DNA of 64,000 nucleotides, from positions 310,001-374,000 of the forward strand of contig NZ_SSOA01000004.1 of the NCBI RefSeq assembly GCF_004801395.1, read 5' to 3'. The translations under genes were made by a program, and so were the position numbers. Source of the stretch: Gillisella terrae (lineage in GTDB: Bacteria > Pseudomonadota > Alphaproteobacteria > Rhizobiales > Rhizobiaceae). The notes beneath the pieces are model-generated. The model worked only from the letters and a program-made list of their open reading frames with translations. It was not told where the DNA came from and made no database searches. Position 1 is the stretch's first letter, and each line of letters starts with the position of its first letter. Positions 53,701 to 60,989 of this stretch are shown here, in pieces.

Positions 53701-56200
53701 ACTGCCAGATCAGCGTATCCAGCGGGTTCATGGCGTACCAGCCAATCACCGAGGCACCAAACCACGCAATCGGGGTCAGCGAGCGACGCAGGTTATCGAC
53801 CATTTTCCAACGGCCAAGCGAGGTAATGCCGCGATTGGGGTCGAAAATGTAAGGCAACAGCTGCCAGTCGCCACGCGCCCAGCGGTGCTGACGCGAGATT
53901 TCAACTTCATAGCGGGTCGGGAAGTCTTCGACCAGTTCAACATCGGTCACCAATGCGCAGCGGGCAAACGAACCTTCCAGAAGGTCGTGGCTGAGAATGG
54001 TGTTTTCGTCGATGCGGCCCTTGATGGCGGTTTCAAACGCATCAACGTGATAAAGGCCCTTACCCGTGAAGCTGCCTTCGCCGGTAATGTCCTGATAAAC
54101 GTCGGAGACGGTGAACACGTAAGGATCAAGGCCGCGATTGATTGAGAACACGCGCTGGAACACGGAAGCATCCTTGCCCGTGGTCAGCGATGGCGTCACG
54201 CGCGGCTGCAAAATGCCGTAGCCGCTGATGACACGGCCGGTCTTGGGATCATGCACCGGGCGGTTGATCGGGTGAAACATCTTGCCGACCAGCTTGGTCA
54301 CGGCATCGCGCATCAAACGGGTGTCGGCATCCAGCGTCATGACATATTGCACGTCATCCGGCACCATATTGGCACCGGTCATGTAGGACGTATCCTTGTC
54401 ACCGCGCAGCAGCAGGTTCAGCTCATGCAGCTTGCCGCGCTTGCGCTCCCAACCCATCCAGCATTCTTCCTGGGGGTTAAACAGGCGGCGGCGGTGCAGG
54501 AAGTAAAAGCGGGTCTTGCCATCGTCATTATAACGGGCGTTGAGGTTGGCCACTTCGCGCTTGGCATATTCAAACACTTCCAGATCGCCGGCAGTTTCTT
54601 CCACCTTCGCATCCGGCCAGTCGCTGAGCAGCGCAAAATAAACCTCACCGCGTGGATTGGTGAGGTAATGAACCTCCAGATTGCGCACCAGCTCATCCAC
54701 ATGGTCGCGCTTGGAAATCATGCAGGGCACGGCTACCAGCGTGCGCGCCTCATCAGGAATACCTTCCTTGAACTCATAGCCCACCAGACGGGCAGGCTTG
54801 AGAATAAAGGTCGAGAGCGTGTTGAACAGACCGGTCGCACCTTCCGATGCGGGCAGGGCAAACAGGGCCACCAGCACCACAATCAACGACACAGACAGCC
54901 CGACATAAGACAGATACCACGCCACCAAGGCCAGAGCCAAAGCGGTGAAGGCTAGAATAGGCAGGGCAATGGCCAGCCAGTGCAGACGTTTGAAGCCTCG
55001 GGTTATGGCGATGTGCACGGGCACACGATAGCCAATCTTGCGCTCCAGTTCCTGCTTGCGGGCACCCACCAGCACGCTGCCGACATTGGAGATCGAATCA
55101 GACTGACCAGCGGCTGTTGCTTCAGACTGGGCCAGATCAATGGCGGCCTGAGCAATTTGCAACTCGGTCTTGTCGGAACGGCGGGCCAGCTTTTCAATAG
55201 TGTTGCGGTAGCTGTTGCGCGAGCCAAAATCCAGCGCTTCATAATCGCTGTGTGAGCGCAGGATTTTGTCAACGTGGCTGACTTCTTCCACCCAGACAGA
55301 CCATTCGGTGTCATCAATGGTGCGCAGACCCTTGATGATGCTGCCCATGGTGACATTGCCCGACGACAGACGGTTATGCTCTGCCGCCATGGCCTCTTCG
55401 GTGCTGCGACCCTTGGCGGCCATCCGCTGCTCAAGCCAGTTGACGGCGAGCGTGGAGGTTTGCGAGCCATTGCGGATACGATAGAGGAATTGCGTGGCAA
55501 AGGTGTTGTCGTCGGCCATGCCCTCAAGCTGCTTGAGGTATTCACGGCAGGCGGCTTCGTCACCCAGACGAATCACCTCATCGGCGGCCTCATTGGCCCT
55601 GCGGCGCATCTGGCGTGAGCGCTCGACGCGGGTGGAGATGCGGCGCAGATTTTCCACCAGCACAAAGCGCACCATGGAGGGCAATGCCCACAGCTCACCG
55701 ATTTCCAGCGACTGTTCCGACTGATAGCCTTCCGCCAGCGCCGTCATGCCTTCGCGGGTCACGGTGCTGTGGGTGTGGGCGACATAGAGCCAGGCCAAAG
55801 CCATTACGCGCGGAATGACCTGATCACCGATCTTCACCGTGGGAAGCTGGTGATAGAAGCGGCGCGGAAAATCGCGGCGAACTTCCTGAATGGCTTCTTC
55901 GATGATGTAATGGTTATCCAGCAACCATTCGGCAGCGGGTGTAATGGTCGCACCGGCTTCCAGATCAGCCGCCGTTGTGCGGTAAACACGCAGGATTTCC
56001 CGCTCGTTTTCTTTATGCCGCGCAAAAAAATCAAAGGCAAAAAAAGCCGGGAGCGTGGCCACAACATCGGTGGCGAGGCTCCTGGACTTATCCTTCAATT
56101 CATCGATTGTCAGATAGACACCTCTGATCGAATCATTGTGGTCAATGTTTCGGGTTTCAGTGTCGCGCGGCGCTGCAGAAGGCGTCATAGATGGGGACAT
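47705..56200 (-). CDS. ndvB: Cyclic beta-1,2-glucan synthase
   Basis: 2831 residues, the inner-membrane enzyme that builds cyclic osmoregulated glucans needed for nodulation, virulence and osmotic adaptation in Rhizobiaceae. Membrane helices cluster near residues 405-450, 810-850 and 935-975. The GT84 glycosyltransferase part contains LVAVPCMISKRDHVDELVRN and the metal-binding YVMTLDADTRLMRDAV near residue 620. The C-terminal half is a GH94-like phosphorylase module, with RIKARAGFYQASGAYGFRDQ and the catalytic-acid region GGDWNDGMNRVGVAG near 2525, which sets glucan length. The exporter NdvA is encoded nearby. ATG 56200 gives the usual family length; a GTG at 56242 would add 14 residues but has no ribosome binding site. 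Confidence 0.98.
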   Translation of the reverse strand: MSPSMTPSAAPRDTETRNIDHNDSIRGVYLTIDELKDKSRSLATDVVATLPAFFAFDFFARHKENEREILRVYRTTAADLEAGATITPAAEWLLDNHYIIEEAIQEVRRDFPRRFYHQLPTVKIGDQVIPRVMALAWLYVAHTHSTVTREGMTALAEGYQSEQSLEIGELWALPSMVRFVLVENLRRISTRVERSRQMRRRANEAADEVIRLGDEAACREYLKQLEGMADDNTFATQFLYRIRNGSQTSTLAVNWLEQRMAAKGRSTEEAMAAEHNRLSSGNVTMGSIIKGLRTIDDTEWSVWVEEVSHVDKILRSHSDYEALDFGSRNSYRNTIEKLARRSDKTELQIAQAAIDLAQSEATAAGQSDSISNVGSVLVGARKQELERKIGYRVPVHIAITRGFKRLHWLAIALPILAFTALALALVAWYLSYVGLSVSLIVVLVALFALPASEGATGLFNTLSTFILKPARLVGYEFKEGIPDEARTLVAVPCMISKRDHVDELVRNLEVHYLTNPRGEVYFALLSDWPDAKVEETAGDLEVFEYAKREVANLNARYNDDGKTRFYFLHRRRLFNPQEECWMGWERKRGKLHELNLLLRGDKDTSYMTGANMVPDDVQYVMTLDADTRLMRDAVTKLVGKMFHPINRPVHDPKTGRVISGYGILQPRVTPSLTTGKDASVFQRVFSINRGLDPYVFTVSDVYQDITGEGSFTGKGLYHVDAFETAIKGRIDENTILSHDLLEGSFARCALVTDVELVEDFPTRYEVEISRQHRWARGDWQLLPYIFDPNRGITSLGRWKMVDNLRRSLTPIAWFGASVIGWYAMNPLDTLIWQLMLIFSLFVAPTISLINALVPRQTDIVPSAHFQSLWADVRGANAQVALRIVFIADMACMMADAIIRSMYRLLVSRKMLLEWRTAASIQSAAQGSILTYYKTMRYAPILAIVAFALSFWEAGFGAFVGLPFTLMWVLSPLVAWYVSQSAETEDRMFVPEDTVIELRRIARRTWRYYETFTNAGEHFLPPDNFQETPEPVVARRTSPTNIGVYLLSVVSARHFGWLSFEQTIEKLEQTIGTLDKMDKFRGHIYNWYHTDTLKPLGNRYISAVDSGNLAGHLIAISSACREWAEAPSAHLQASLDGISDVGGILMETLSELPDDRKNLRPLRGRLFERIQGFNNAVEAVKREHEFASIQVMNLAVLARDIQKLAANLHHELRSDKSTDIMRWSESLVSVCESHIADSAFDLSNIEPLRVRLSHLRDRARDLAFSMDFSFLFRKERRLLSIGYRVETMELDESCYDLLASEARLTSLFAIAKGDLPTEHWYKLGRQVVPIGSRAALVSWSGSMFEYLMPPLVMQERQGGILNQTNNLIVKEQMNHGRRLNIPWGISEAAFNARDHALAYQYTNFGVPTLGLKRGLGQNAVIAPYASILASQYDPQAAAENLKKLRSLGALGQYGFHDAVDFTPTRVPKGKTCAVVYNYYAHHHGMSIAAIANVTFNGLLRGLFHADPVIEAAELLLQEKAPREIPVMSAKYEPQTPGKGQADLLRAEIRTITDPLSKDRELVLLSNGHYSVMLTATGSGFSRWNGLSVSRWKADPTEDRNGTFIFLRDMTSGEWWSTTAAPRRAAEEKTRVVFSDDKAEFTKTVGDITSTVECVVATEHDAEGRRVTILNTGTEDRFIEVTSYMEPVLSSDDNDNAHPVFSRMFIKTELGRKGDVIRVERNKRSPSDPDICVAHLVSDTSGPGRNTEFETDRYKFIGRGRTLGEAAAFDPGATLSGTQGFTLDPIASFRRVLRVPAGKKVSVVYWTIAAPSRQELDVAIEQYRHADAFNHEMLHAWTRTQVEMRHIGITSQQAAAFQQLGRYLVYPDMHLRADPETVRAGLASQSALWPNSISGDYPIFAVRINDDMDTEVVREALSAQDYLIRHGVVSDVVILNERAASYAQDMQHALEQLAEGIRSKQADGGQQHVFAVRRDLMDDTGWNAVLAAARVVLHARNGKITDQVTHAVELFSAPRGHDTVDADWYPPVPTMVKPEDQPVITIDGSDLDFWNGYGGFSKDGTEYVVRLSAGQSTPQPWINVISNDNFGFHIAAEGSGFTWSRNSRDYQLTPWSNDAVTNRTGEAFYVADLDSGDVISPISAASKRIDAVYETRHGLGYSVFSTEGSDLEVELTVTVDQVEPVRFTQLKVRNTGTTARRLRSYGYAEWVLGNNPQKTAAFVLTSKDEETGALLATNPYSIDYSGRFAFMAGVETASGFASSRREFIGRHGDIKMPQAVAKASPLSGSIDPEGDPCAALAFDIELQPGEEKSVTFLMGDASSLDAARSVITAARKKGFDGALKEAKTFWGDFTGHLKVKTGDAGFDNMVNHWLPYQTLVCRIKARAGFYQASGAYGFRDQLQDSLAFLLYKPELARNQILNAASRQFKEGDVQHWWLPQNGAGIRSSISDDVVWLAYAIDSYVTATGDAAILDEQISFLDGPTLALGRHDAFFTPEISNEKVALYEHAARALDLAITRTGTNGLPLILGGDWNDGMNRVGVAGRGESVWLGWFLANALTVFTPYAEQRKDDARVTRWTKYLASLKAALEKAGWDGDHYRRGYFDDGDPLGSDLSDECKIDAIAQSWSVLSGAGKPERQEMAMDSVVKRLVDDEVGIVRLFTPAFEKTRLDPGYIKSYPPGVRENGGQYTHAAIWTGLALSKLGRADQAWKVFSTLNPIHHAETTEAADRYRVEPYVVAADVYGGPGYEGRGGWTWYTGSAGWMYRFAIEGFLGIHRDGENLSLRPALPSHLNAYEAEVSIGGKAVKIKVARKVDGYEVSANGKAVEEKDGAFAVGF

Positions 56201-56698
56201 GTTCTCGAATTCTGTTACCAGCAAGAGTGGGGTGTTCTGCACAACGCTTGAAAAACCAAATCAGTTCCTCAAAAAATCATGCAGAAATTTTAAAGTCCTA
56301 CAGCATTTTATGGCAAATGCGCCAAGCTATGTTGCAGTCTATATCGTTAATCCGTTTGCTTTTGGTTTCTATCAAAGGCCACAAGCAAACAAATTGGCCT
56401 CAAACAAATCTCTGGCAGATCTCTGGTTGGGCCGAAACAGGCAAAAATCGGTAGCGGCGGACCCAAGCCCCTGTTGCGACATAACGGTCCCTTTGGATTG
56501 GACGTCAAAATATCCTGCCATAGTCATGGGGTCACTCCAATATAAAGATGATGAAGCGTCCTTCATCACATCAAATCAAGCTTGAAACTTTGCATTGCGT
56601 TGCTTGAATGGAAGCTGAACAAATGTCATCCTGAGCAGACACACGTCTTGGCACGCTCCGTGCCGCACCCATGGTTCCACTGCAATTTCAGGTTCAAT
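56201..56698. other. Divergent control region of ndvB and the M20 gene
   Basis: 498 bases. It contains a perfect hairpin TGATGAAG-CGTC-CTTCATCA (56549-56568). A minus-strand frame of about 51 codons starting at 56527 (MTMAGYFDVQSKGTVM...) has GGAG eight bases upstream, but its codon use is not gene-like and I do not call it. Both genes' promoters must lie here. Confidence 0.4.
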
Positions 56699-57862
56699 AT
56701 GTCCCTCCCCCTGTCGAATGAAATGCAAGATGTCGTTGCCATCCGCCGCCATCTGCACCAGATCCCGGAACTCGGACTATCCGAATTCAAAACATCCGAT
56801 TTCGTCGCCGAAAAGCTGACCGAAATGGGCTATGAGATCACCCGTGGTCTGGCCAAAACCGGCATTGTTGCAACCCTGAAAAATGGTGACAGCCCCCGCA
56901 GCATCGGCATCAGAGCCGATTTTGATGCCCTGCCCATCCCCGAAGAAACCGGCGTTGATTATGTCAGCCAACATCCCGGCGTCATGCATGCCTGCGGTCA
57001 CGATGGCCACACGGCCATGCTGCTGGGTGCTGCCAAAATTTTATCCGAGCGCCGCAATTTCGACGGCACCATCCATCTGATTTTCCAACCCGCCGAAGAG
57101 AATTTTGGCGGTGCAAAGCTGATGATTGAGGATGGTCTGTTCGAGCGCTTTCCCTGCGACGCCGTGTTTGGCCTGCACAATGATCCACGCATTCCTTTTG
57201 GTCATTTTGTGTTCCGTGAAGGGCCAATCATGGCCTCTGCCGATGAATGCAAGATCACCGTGATCGGCAAGGGCGGCCATGGCGCCGAGCCGCAGGATGC
57301 CGCCGATCCGATTGTGGCGGGGGCCAGCATTATCATGGCTTTACAAACGGTTGTATCGCGCAACATCCATCCACTGAAATCGGCCGTTATCACCGTGGGC
57401 GCCTTTAACAGTGGCATCGCCAGCAATGTTATTCCCGAGCGCGCTGAGATGGCCATCACCATCCGCGCCCTTGATGCTGGTGTGCGCGATGCGCTGGAAA
57501 CCCGCATTCGCCAGATTGCCGAAGGGCAGGCGGCAAGCTACGGCATGCGTGTTGAAATCGACTATCAGCGCGGCTATCCAGCCACCATCAATCACAAGGC
57601 AGAAACCGATTACGTCCGCGACCTGGCCAAGCGCTTTGCTGGCAATGACAAGGTTTTCGACATGGAAAACCCGATCATGGGCAGTGAAGACTTTGCCTAT
57701 ATGCTGGAAAAGAAGCCCGGAACCTATTTCTTCCTCGGCACGCAAAAAACCGCCGATGACCCGCAGCTTCACCACCCGCGCTACAATTTCAACGATGACA
57801 TTATCCCAACCGGCACCACCTTCTGGGTCGAGCTTGCAGAAAAATGGCTGGCGAAAGCCTAA
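56699..57862 (+). CDS. M20-family amidohydrolase (hippurate hydrolase/aminoacylase-like)
   Basis: 387 residues of the M20D peptidase family: IRRHLHQIPELGLSEFKTSD, SIGIRADFDALPIPEETG, HACGHDGHTAMLLGAA with metal ligands, FQPAEENFGGAKLMIEDGL, the lid-domain segment KGGHGAEPQDAADPI, and MGSEDFAYMLEKKPGTYFFL near the C-terminus. Cytosolic metalloenzyme that hydrolyses N-acyl amino acids or related amides. ATG 56699 begins the homologous part; CAGG lies upstream. It lies between ndvB and ndvA on the opposite strand and is not obviously linked to glucans. Confidence 0.93.
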   Translation: MSLPLSNEMQDVVAIRRHLHQIPELGLSEFKTSDFVAEKLTEMGYEITRGLAKTGIVATLKNGDSPRSIGIRADFDALPIPEETGVDYVSQHPGVMHACGHDGHTAMLLGAAKILSERRNFDGTIHLIFQPAEENFGGAKLMIEDGLFERFPCDAVFGLHNDPRIPFGHFVFREGPIMASADECKITVIGKGGHGAEPQDAADPIVAGASIIMALQTVVSRNIHPLKSAVITVGAFNSGIASNVIPERAEMAITIRALDAGVRDALETRIRQIAEGQAASYGMRVEIDYQRGYPATINHKAETDYVRDLAKRFAGNDKVFDMENPIMGSEDFAYMLEKKPGTYFFLGTQKTADDPQLHHPRYNFNDDIIPTGTTFWVELAEKWLAKA

Positions 57863-57915
57863 AGTTTTTCAGGGAAAACCGGAGTCCACTTTTCCCTGAC
57901 AAACTCTAAAATAGA

Positions 57916-57943
57916 AAAGGCGCGACATGAAGGTCGCGCCTTT
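57916..57943. terminator. Bidirectional intrinsic terminator
   Basis: Stem AAAGGCGCGAC / GTCGCGCCTTT with a six-base loop, between the M20 gene and the convergent ndvA. Confidence 0.9.
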
Positions 57944-57969
57944 CTTGATCTTTGCGTGGTCAGGCCCAA

Positions 57970-59718
57970 TCAGATGTGCGGGCCTTCATCGTCTTCCTTC
58001 AAAAGGCCGCTGGTTTGCAACAGCGAGGCGAACCGTCCGCCCTTGGCGCTCAATTCATCATACGTGCCCATTTCAACGATACGGCCATGATCGAGGAACA
58101 ACACCTGATCGGCCTCACGAATAGTCGAGAGACGGTGGGCAATGATGAAGGTCGTGCGGTTTTTGCGCAGACGATCAATGGCTTCTTTCACCCGCGCTTC
58201 GGTTTCCACATCCAGCGCACTGGTGGCTTCATCCAGCACCAGAATCGGTGCGTCCTTCAAAATCGCACGCGCAATGGCAATGCGCTGGCGCTCACCACCA
58301 GATAGCCGGTTGCCGCGTTCGCCCACGCTGGTCTCGAAACCGTTTAGTCGGCTCTCGATAAAGTCAGTGGCAGCGGCAGCTTCTGCTGCTTTGACAATGT
58401 CGGCATCTGTCGCATTTTCCCGACCAATACGAATGTTGTCGGCAATCGAGCGGTTGAGAATGCCTGCATCCTGAAACACGGTGGCAATGCTGTGGCGCAG
58501 GGAATGGCGTGTGACGCTGGTAATATTCACACCGTCAATCAGGATTTGCCCTTCTTGCGGTTCATGCACCCGCTGCAACAGGTTGATCAATGTGGTTTTA
58601 CCGGCACCGGTTGGCCCGACAATGGCAATCGTCTGGCCAGCCTTGGCCTGGAAGGAAACGTGCTTTACGCCTTGCGTGGTGTTGGCAAAGTCAAAAGACA
58701 CGTCTTTGAACTCAACATCGCCACGCACCGGCGGCAGATCCATGGTGCCCGCAGGCTCATCGCGCTCCTTCACCGAATCTTCCAGCTGATAAAAATCCTC
58801 CAGCTTGGCGCGGGCTTCAAAAATCTGGGTCGAGAACTGGCGCATCTGATCCAGACGCCCGATCAACAGATTGGCAAAGCCAATGAAAGCAATGACATCC
58901 CCAACCCGCAACTCGCCTTTTTGCACCAGCAAAGTGCCAAGAATGAGGATGATCAGCATGGAGGCTGTGGAAGCAATGCGGTTCAGGCCGCTGGCAATCG
59001 CCCACCAGTCCAGCACCGGATATTGGGCATTGATCAGATTGGTGGTGAAGGTTTTCAGCGCTGCGGTTTCGGCCTGAATGCGGTTGTAGCTATGCACCAC
59101 CGAAACATTGCTGATCGAATCACTGACATGGGAAAAAACCGTGTGATAGTGCCCCTCAACCGAAGCCTGACCATCCTTGGTCTTGTCCATCACCACTTTG
59201 CCAATCACGATGTAGATCAGGCCGAGCACAATCAGCACCACGGTGAGGCGGATGTCCATGGACAGGGCTGTGGGAATGAGCAGTGCCAGCGCCACAAGCG
59301 TGGCCAAATGGGTGCGCATGAATTCCAGCCACAGACCAAACAGGGTCTCGCTGGCGCGCAACAATGTATGCAATGCGTTGGATGTGCCGCGCTGGTGATG
59401 CCAGGAAAGTGGCATGGAAATAATGCGGCCAAAGGCCTCGGTCAGCAAGGATGCGCGGCGGCCATGGGCGAGGCGGTCGGCCTCGCGGGCCACCAGCACA
59501 AAAGCGACTGTATTGAAAACGCCGAACCCGCCCCACATGATCAGAATATCCGTGACAGGCTTACCTGTGGAAATCGCATCAATGATCCAGCCAAACAACA
59601 CAGGTTCGGCAATGGTGATCACAGCGAGGATGATGTTAGCGGCAACGACGACGCCAACCTTTAAGCGATAAGCCCCCAGATATTGCAGAGCACGCCAATA
59701 GATTTGCAACAAGGACAT
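57970..59718 (-). CDS. ndvA: Cyclic beta-1,2-glucan ABC exporter
   Basis: 582 residues: an N-terminal six-helix ABC transmembrane domain and a C-terminal ATPase with Walker A GPTGAGKTTLINL, signature NRLSGGERQRIAIARAI and Walker B ILVLDEATSALD. It is a half transporter working as a dimer that moves cyclic glucans to the periplasm (NdvA/ChvA). Length and TM layout match the family. GGAG lies eleven bases before the ATG. It is near ndvB, as in other Rhizobiaceae, with the M20 gene between them. Confidence 0.97.
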   Translation of the reverse strand: MSLLQIYWRALQYLGAYRLKVGVVVAANIILAVITIAEPVLFGWIIDAISTGKPVTDILIMWGGFGVFNTVAFVLVAREADRLAHGRRASLLTEAFGRIISMPLSWHHQRGTSNALHTLLRASETLFGLWLEFMRTHLATLVALALLIPTALSMDIRLTVVLIVLGLIYIVIGKVVMDKTKDGQASVEGHYHTVFSHVSDSISNVSVVHSYNRIQAETAALKTFTTNLINAQYPVLDWWAIASGLNRIASTASMLIILILGTLLVQKGELRVGDVIAFIGFANLLIGRLDQMRQFSTQIFEARAKLEDFYQLEDSVKERDEPAGTMDLPPVRGDVEFKDVSFDFANTTQGVKHVSFQAKAGQTIAIVGPTGAGKTTLINLLQRVHEPQEGQILIDGVNITSVTRHSLRHSIATVFQDAGILNRSIADNIRIGRENATDADIVKAAEAAAATDFIESRLNGFETSVGERGNRLSGGERQRIAIARAILKDAPILVLDEATSALDVETEARVKEAIDRLRKNRTTFIIAHRLSTIREADQVLFLDHGRIVEMGTYDELSAKGGRFASLLQTSGLLKEDDEGPHI

Positions 59719-60035
59719 GCCGTCGAATTCTCCATTCCTTACCGATATTATCCGGCAATTTGCCCGCTTGGGGCCATAAGTCTGCCATAGGTCTGATTGT
59801 TATAGGAAAACAAACATGAACATCGCCTGTACAGTTCCCTATCAATTGTGCAAAATCTCAATTCGTGGATTCAATTTTTCAAATTGGGCGCTATGGACAA
59901 ATTGGGAACTGGAAAATTAATCAATACTCAAGATTGAAATGACAGACGTCGAACACGTAGGTTTTGACCTGATAAAATTTGATGCTAATTAGAACAACAT
60001 GATTTTCTGACATAGGTCAGATCAAGGGGGTATTT
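59719..60035. promoter_or_regulatory. Divergent ndvA / LuxR-gene control region
   Basis: 317 AT-rich bases. Two features stand out: direct repeats CAAATTGGG at 59880-59888 and 59898-59906 (18-base period, close to two helical turns), and the inverted repeat CTGAC-ATAG-GTCAG (60007-60020) just before the LuxR ribosome binding site. Either could be a regulator site; neither is a standard 18-20 base lux box. Confidence 0.45.
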
Positions 60036-60776
60036 GTGACGGTCAACCATCTTATACAGTTCATGGCTGTCGCACAGGGGTGCAGGAATCGTGAAGAGCT
60101 CATTGCGGAGCTGGAGAAGGTCCTCAGCGTCTACGGCTTCGAATATTATGGTGTGGTGCGCACGCCAAAACCGGATCAAAACCCTTTAAGTCTGATCCTG
60201 GCGGGGCGTTGGCCGGATAAATGGCCGCAGATCTATGTCAGCAAGAAGCTGGTATTGATTGACCCTTCCGTGCGCTATCTGGCGCAGGCCCATCGCCCGT
60301 TCCGCTGGAGTGAATCTCTGCCGGCCTTCAAAGATGATCCGCATTTCAAGCGGATGCAGAAGATGATGGCAGACGCCTATAAATTTGGCCTGGAGGAAGG
60401 GTATATTTTCCCAATCCATGGGCGAGGCGGCATTCTGGGCAATATGACCGTCGGTGGGCGGCCGGTGGACTTGTCGGCAATTGAAATCATGCTGTTTGAC
60501 ACGGTGGCGAAATGCGCTTTCTGGCGGCTGATGGAGCTGAACGGCGAAGCAGACGCTTTGAACAGCGCACCGAAAGTCGACGTGCGCCTCACGCGCCGTG
60601 AACTGGAGATTCTCAACTATCTCGGCGAAGGCATGACCTCGAACGAAATGAGCAAGCTTCTCGAAATTTCGAATCACACCGTGGATTGGTATGTCAATGA
60701 ATTGCAGGACAAGCTAAGCGCCAAAAACCGCCAGCACATGGTGGGGCTGGCCATTCGCCTCGGGTTGATTCACTAA
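60036..60776 (+). CDS. expR: LuxR-family quorum-sensing regulator (ExpR-like solo)
   Basis: 246 residues. All six residues conserved in acyl-homoserine-lactone-binding LuxR proteins are present: Trp63, Tyr67, Asp76, Pro77, Trp91 and Gly122 (TraR W57, Y61, D70, P71, W85, G113). The C-terminal GerE-type HTH reads LTRRELEILNYLGEGMTSNE, then HTVDWYVNELQDKLSAKNR. GTG start with AAGGGGG six bases upstream. No luxI-type gene is in this window, so it is a solo receptor here. The order ndvA-luxR-pyc is that of S. meliloti expR, and the Agrobacterium vitis AviR/AvhR proteins are the same type; the symbol rests on this context. Confidence 0.88.
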   Translation: MTVNHLIQFMAVAQGCRNREELIAELEKVLSVYGFEYYGVVRTPKPDQNPLSLILAGRWPDKWPQIYVSKKLVLIDPSVRYLAQAHRPFRWSESLPAFKDDPHFKRMQKMMADAYKFGLEEGYIFPIHGRGGILGNMTVGGRPVDLSAIEIMLFDTVAKCAFWRLMELNGEADALNSAPKVDVRLTRRELEILNYLGEGMTSNEMSKLLEISNHTVDWYVNELQDKLSAKNRQHMVGLAIRLGLIH

Positions 60777-60815
60777 AGCCCGTCGCGATAAGTGGGATTC
60801 ACAGCGACAGGCTTT
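60775..60815 (+). terminator. Hairpin at the end of the LuxR gene
   Basis: AAAGCCCGTCGC (60775-60786) pairs with GCGACAGGCTTT (60804-60815) with one mismatch and a 17-base loop. It starts within the stop codon. Only a short T run follows, so terminator strength is uncertain. Confidence 0.45.
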
Positions 60816-60856
60816 ACAGCACCGTGCACAAAATATGGCGCACAAAGAACGCCATA
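60815..60856. repeat. Rhizobial repeat fragment
   Basis: TTACAGCACCGTGCACAAAA ... TATGGCGCACAAAG is the TACAGCGCCGTGCGCCATAT module of the other repeats, partly decayed. It lies upstream of pyc. Confidence 0.55.
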
Positions 60857-60989
60857 GACAAATGGACCTTCCTATAAAAAGACAAATATTTGTATGTTGC
60901 ATTGCGCAGAAATTGCGTATGTCCTTACAAATAGCTATCAATTCTTTTCGCAGACGCGAAAGGTTACGCCTGCTGCCGAGGAGGGTCTC

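Noticed and set aside
56372-56527. 51-codon minus-strand frame starting MTMAGYFDVQSK upstream of ndvB
   Set aside because: Good GGAG site but codon use is unlike neighbours and no family is recognised; too weak to call.
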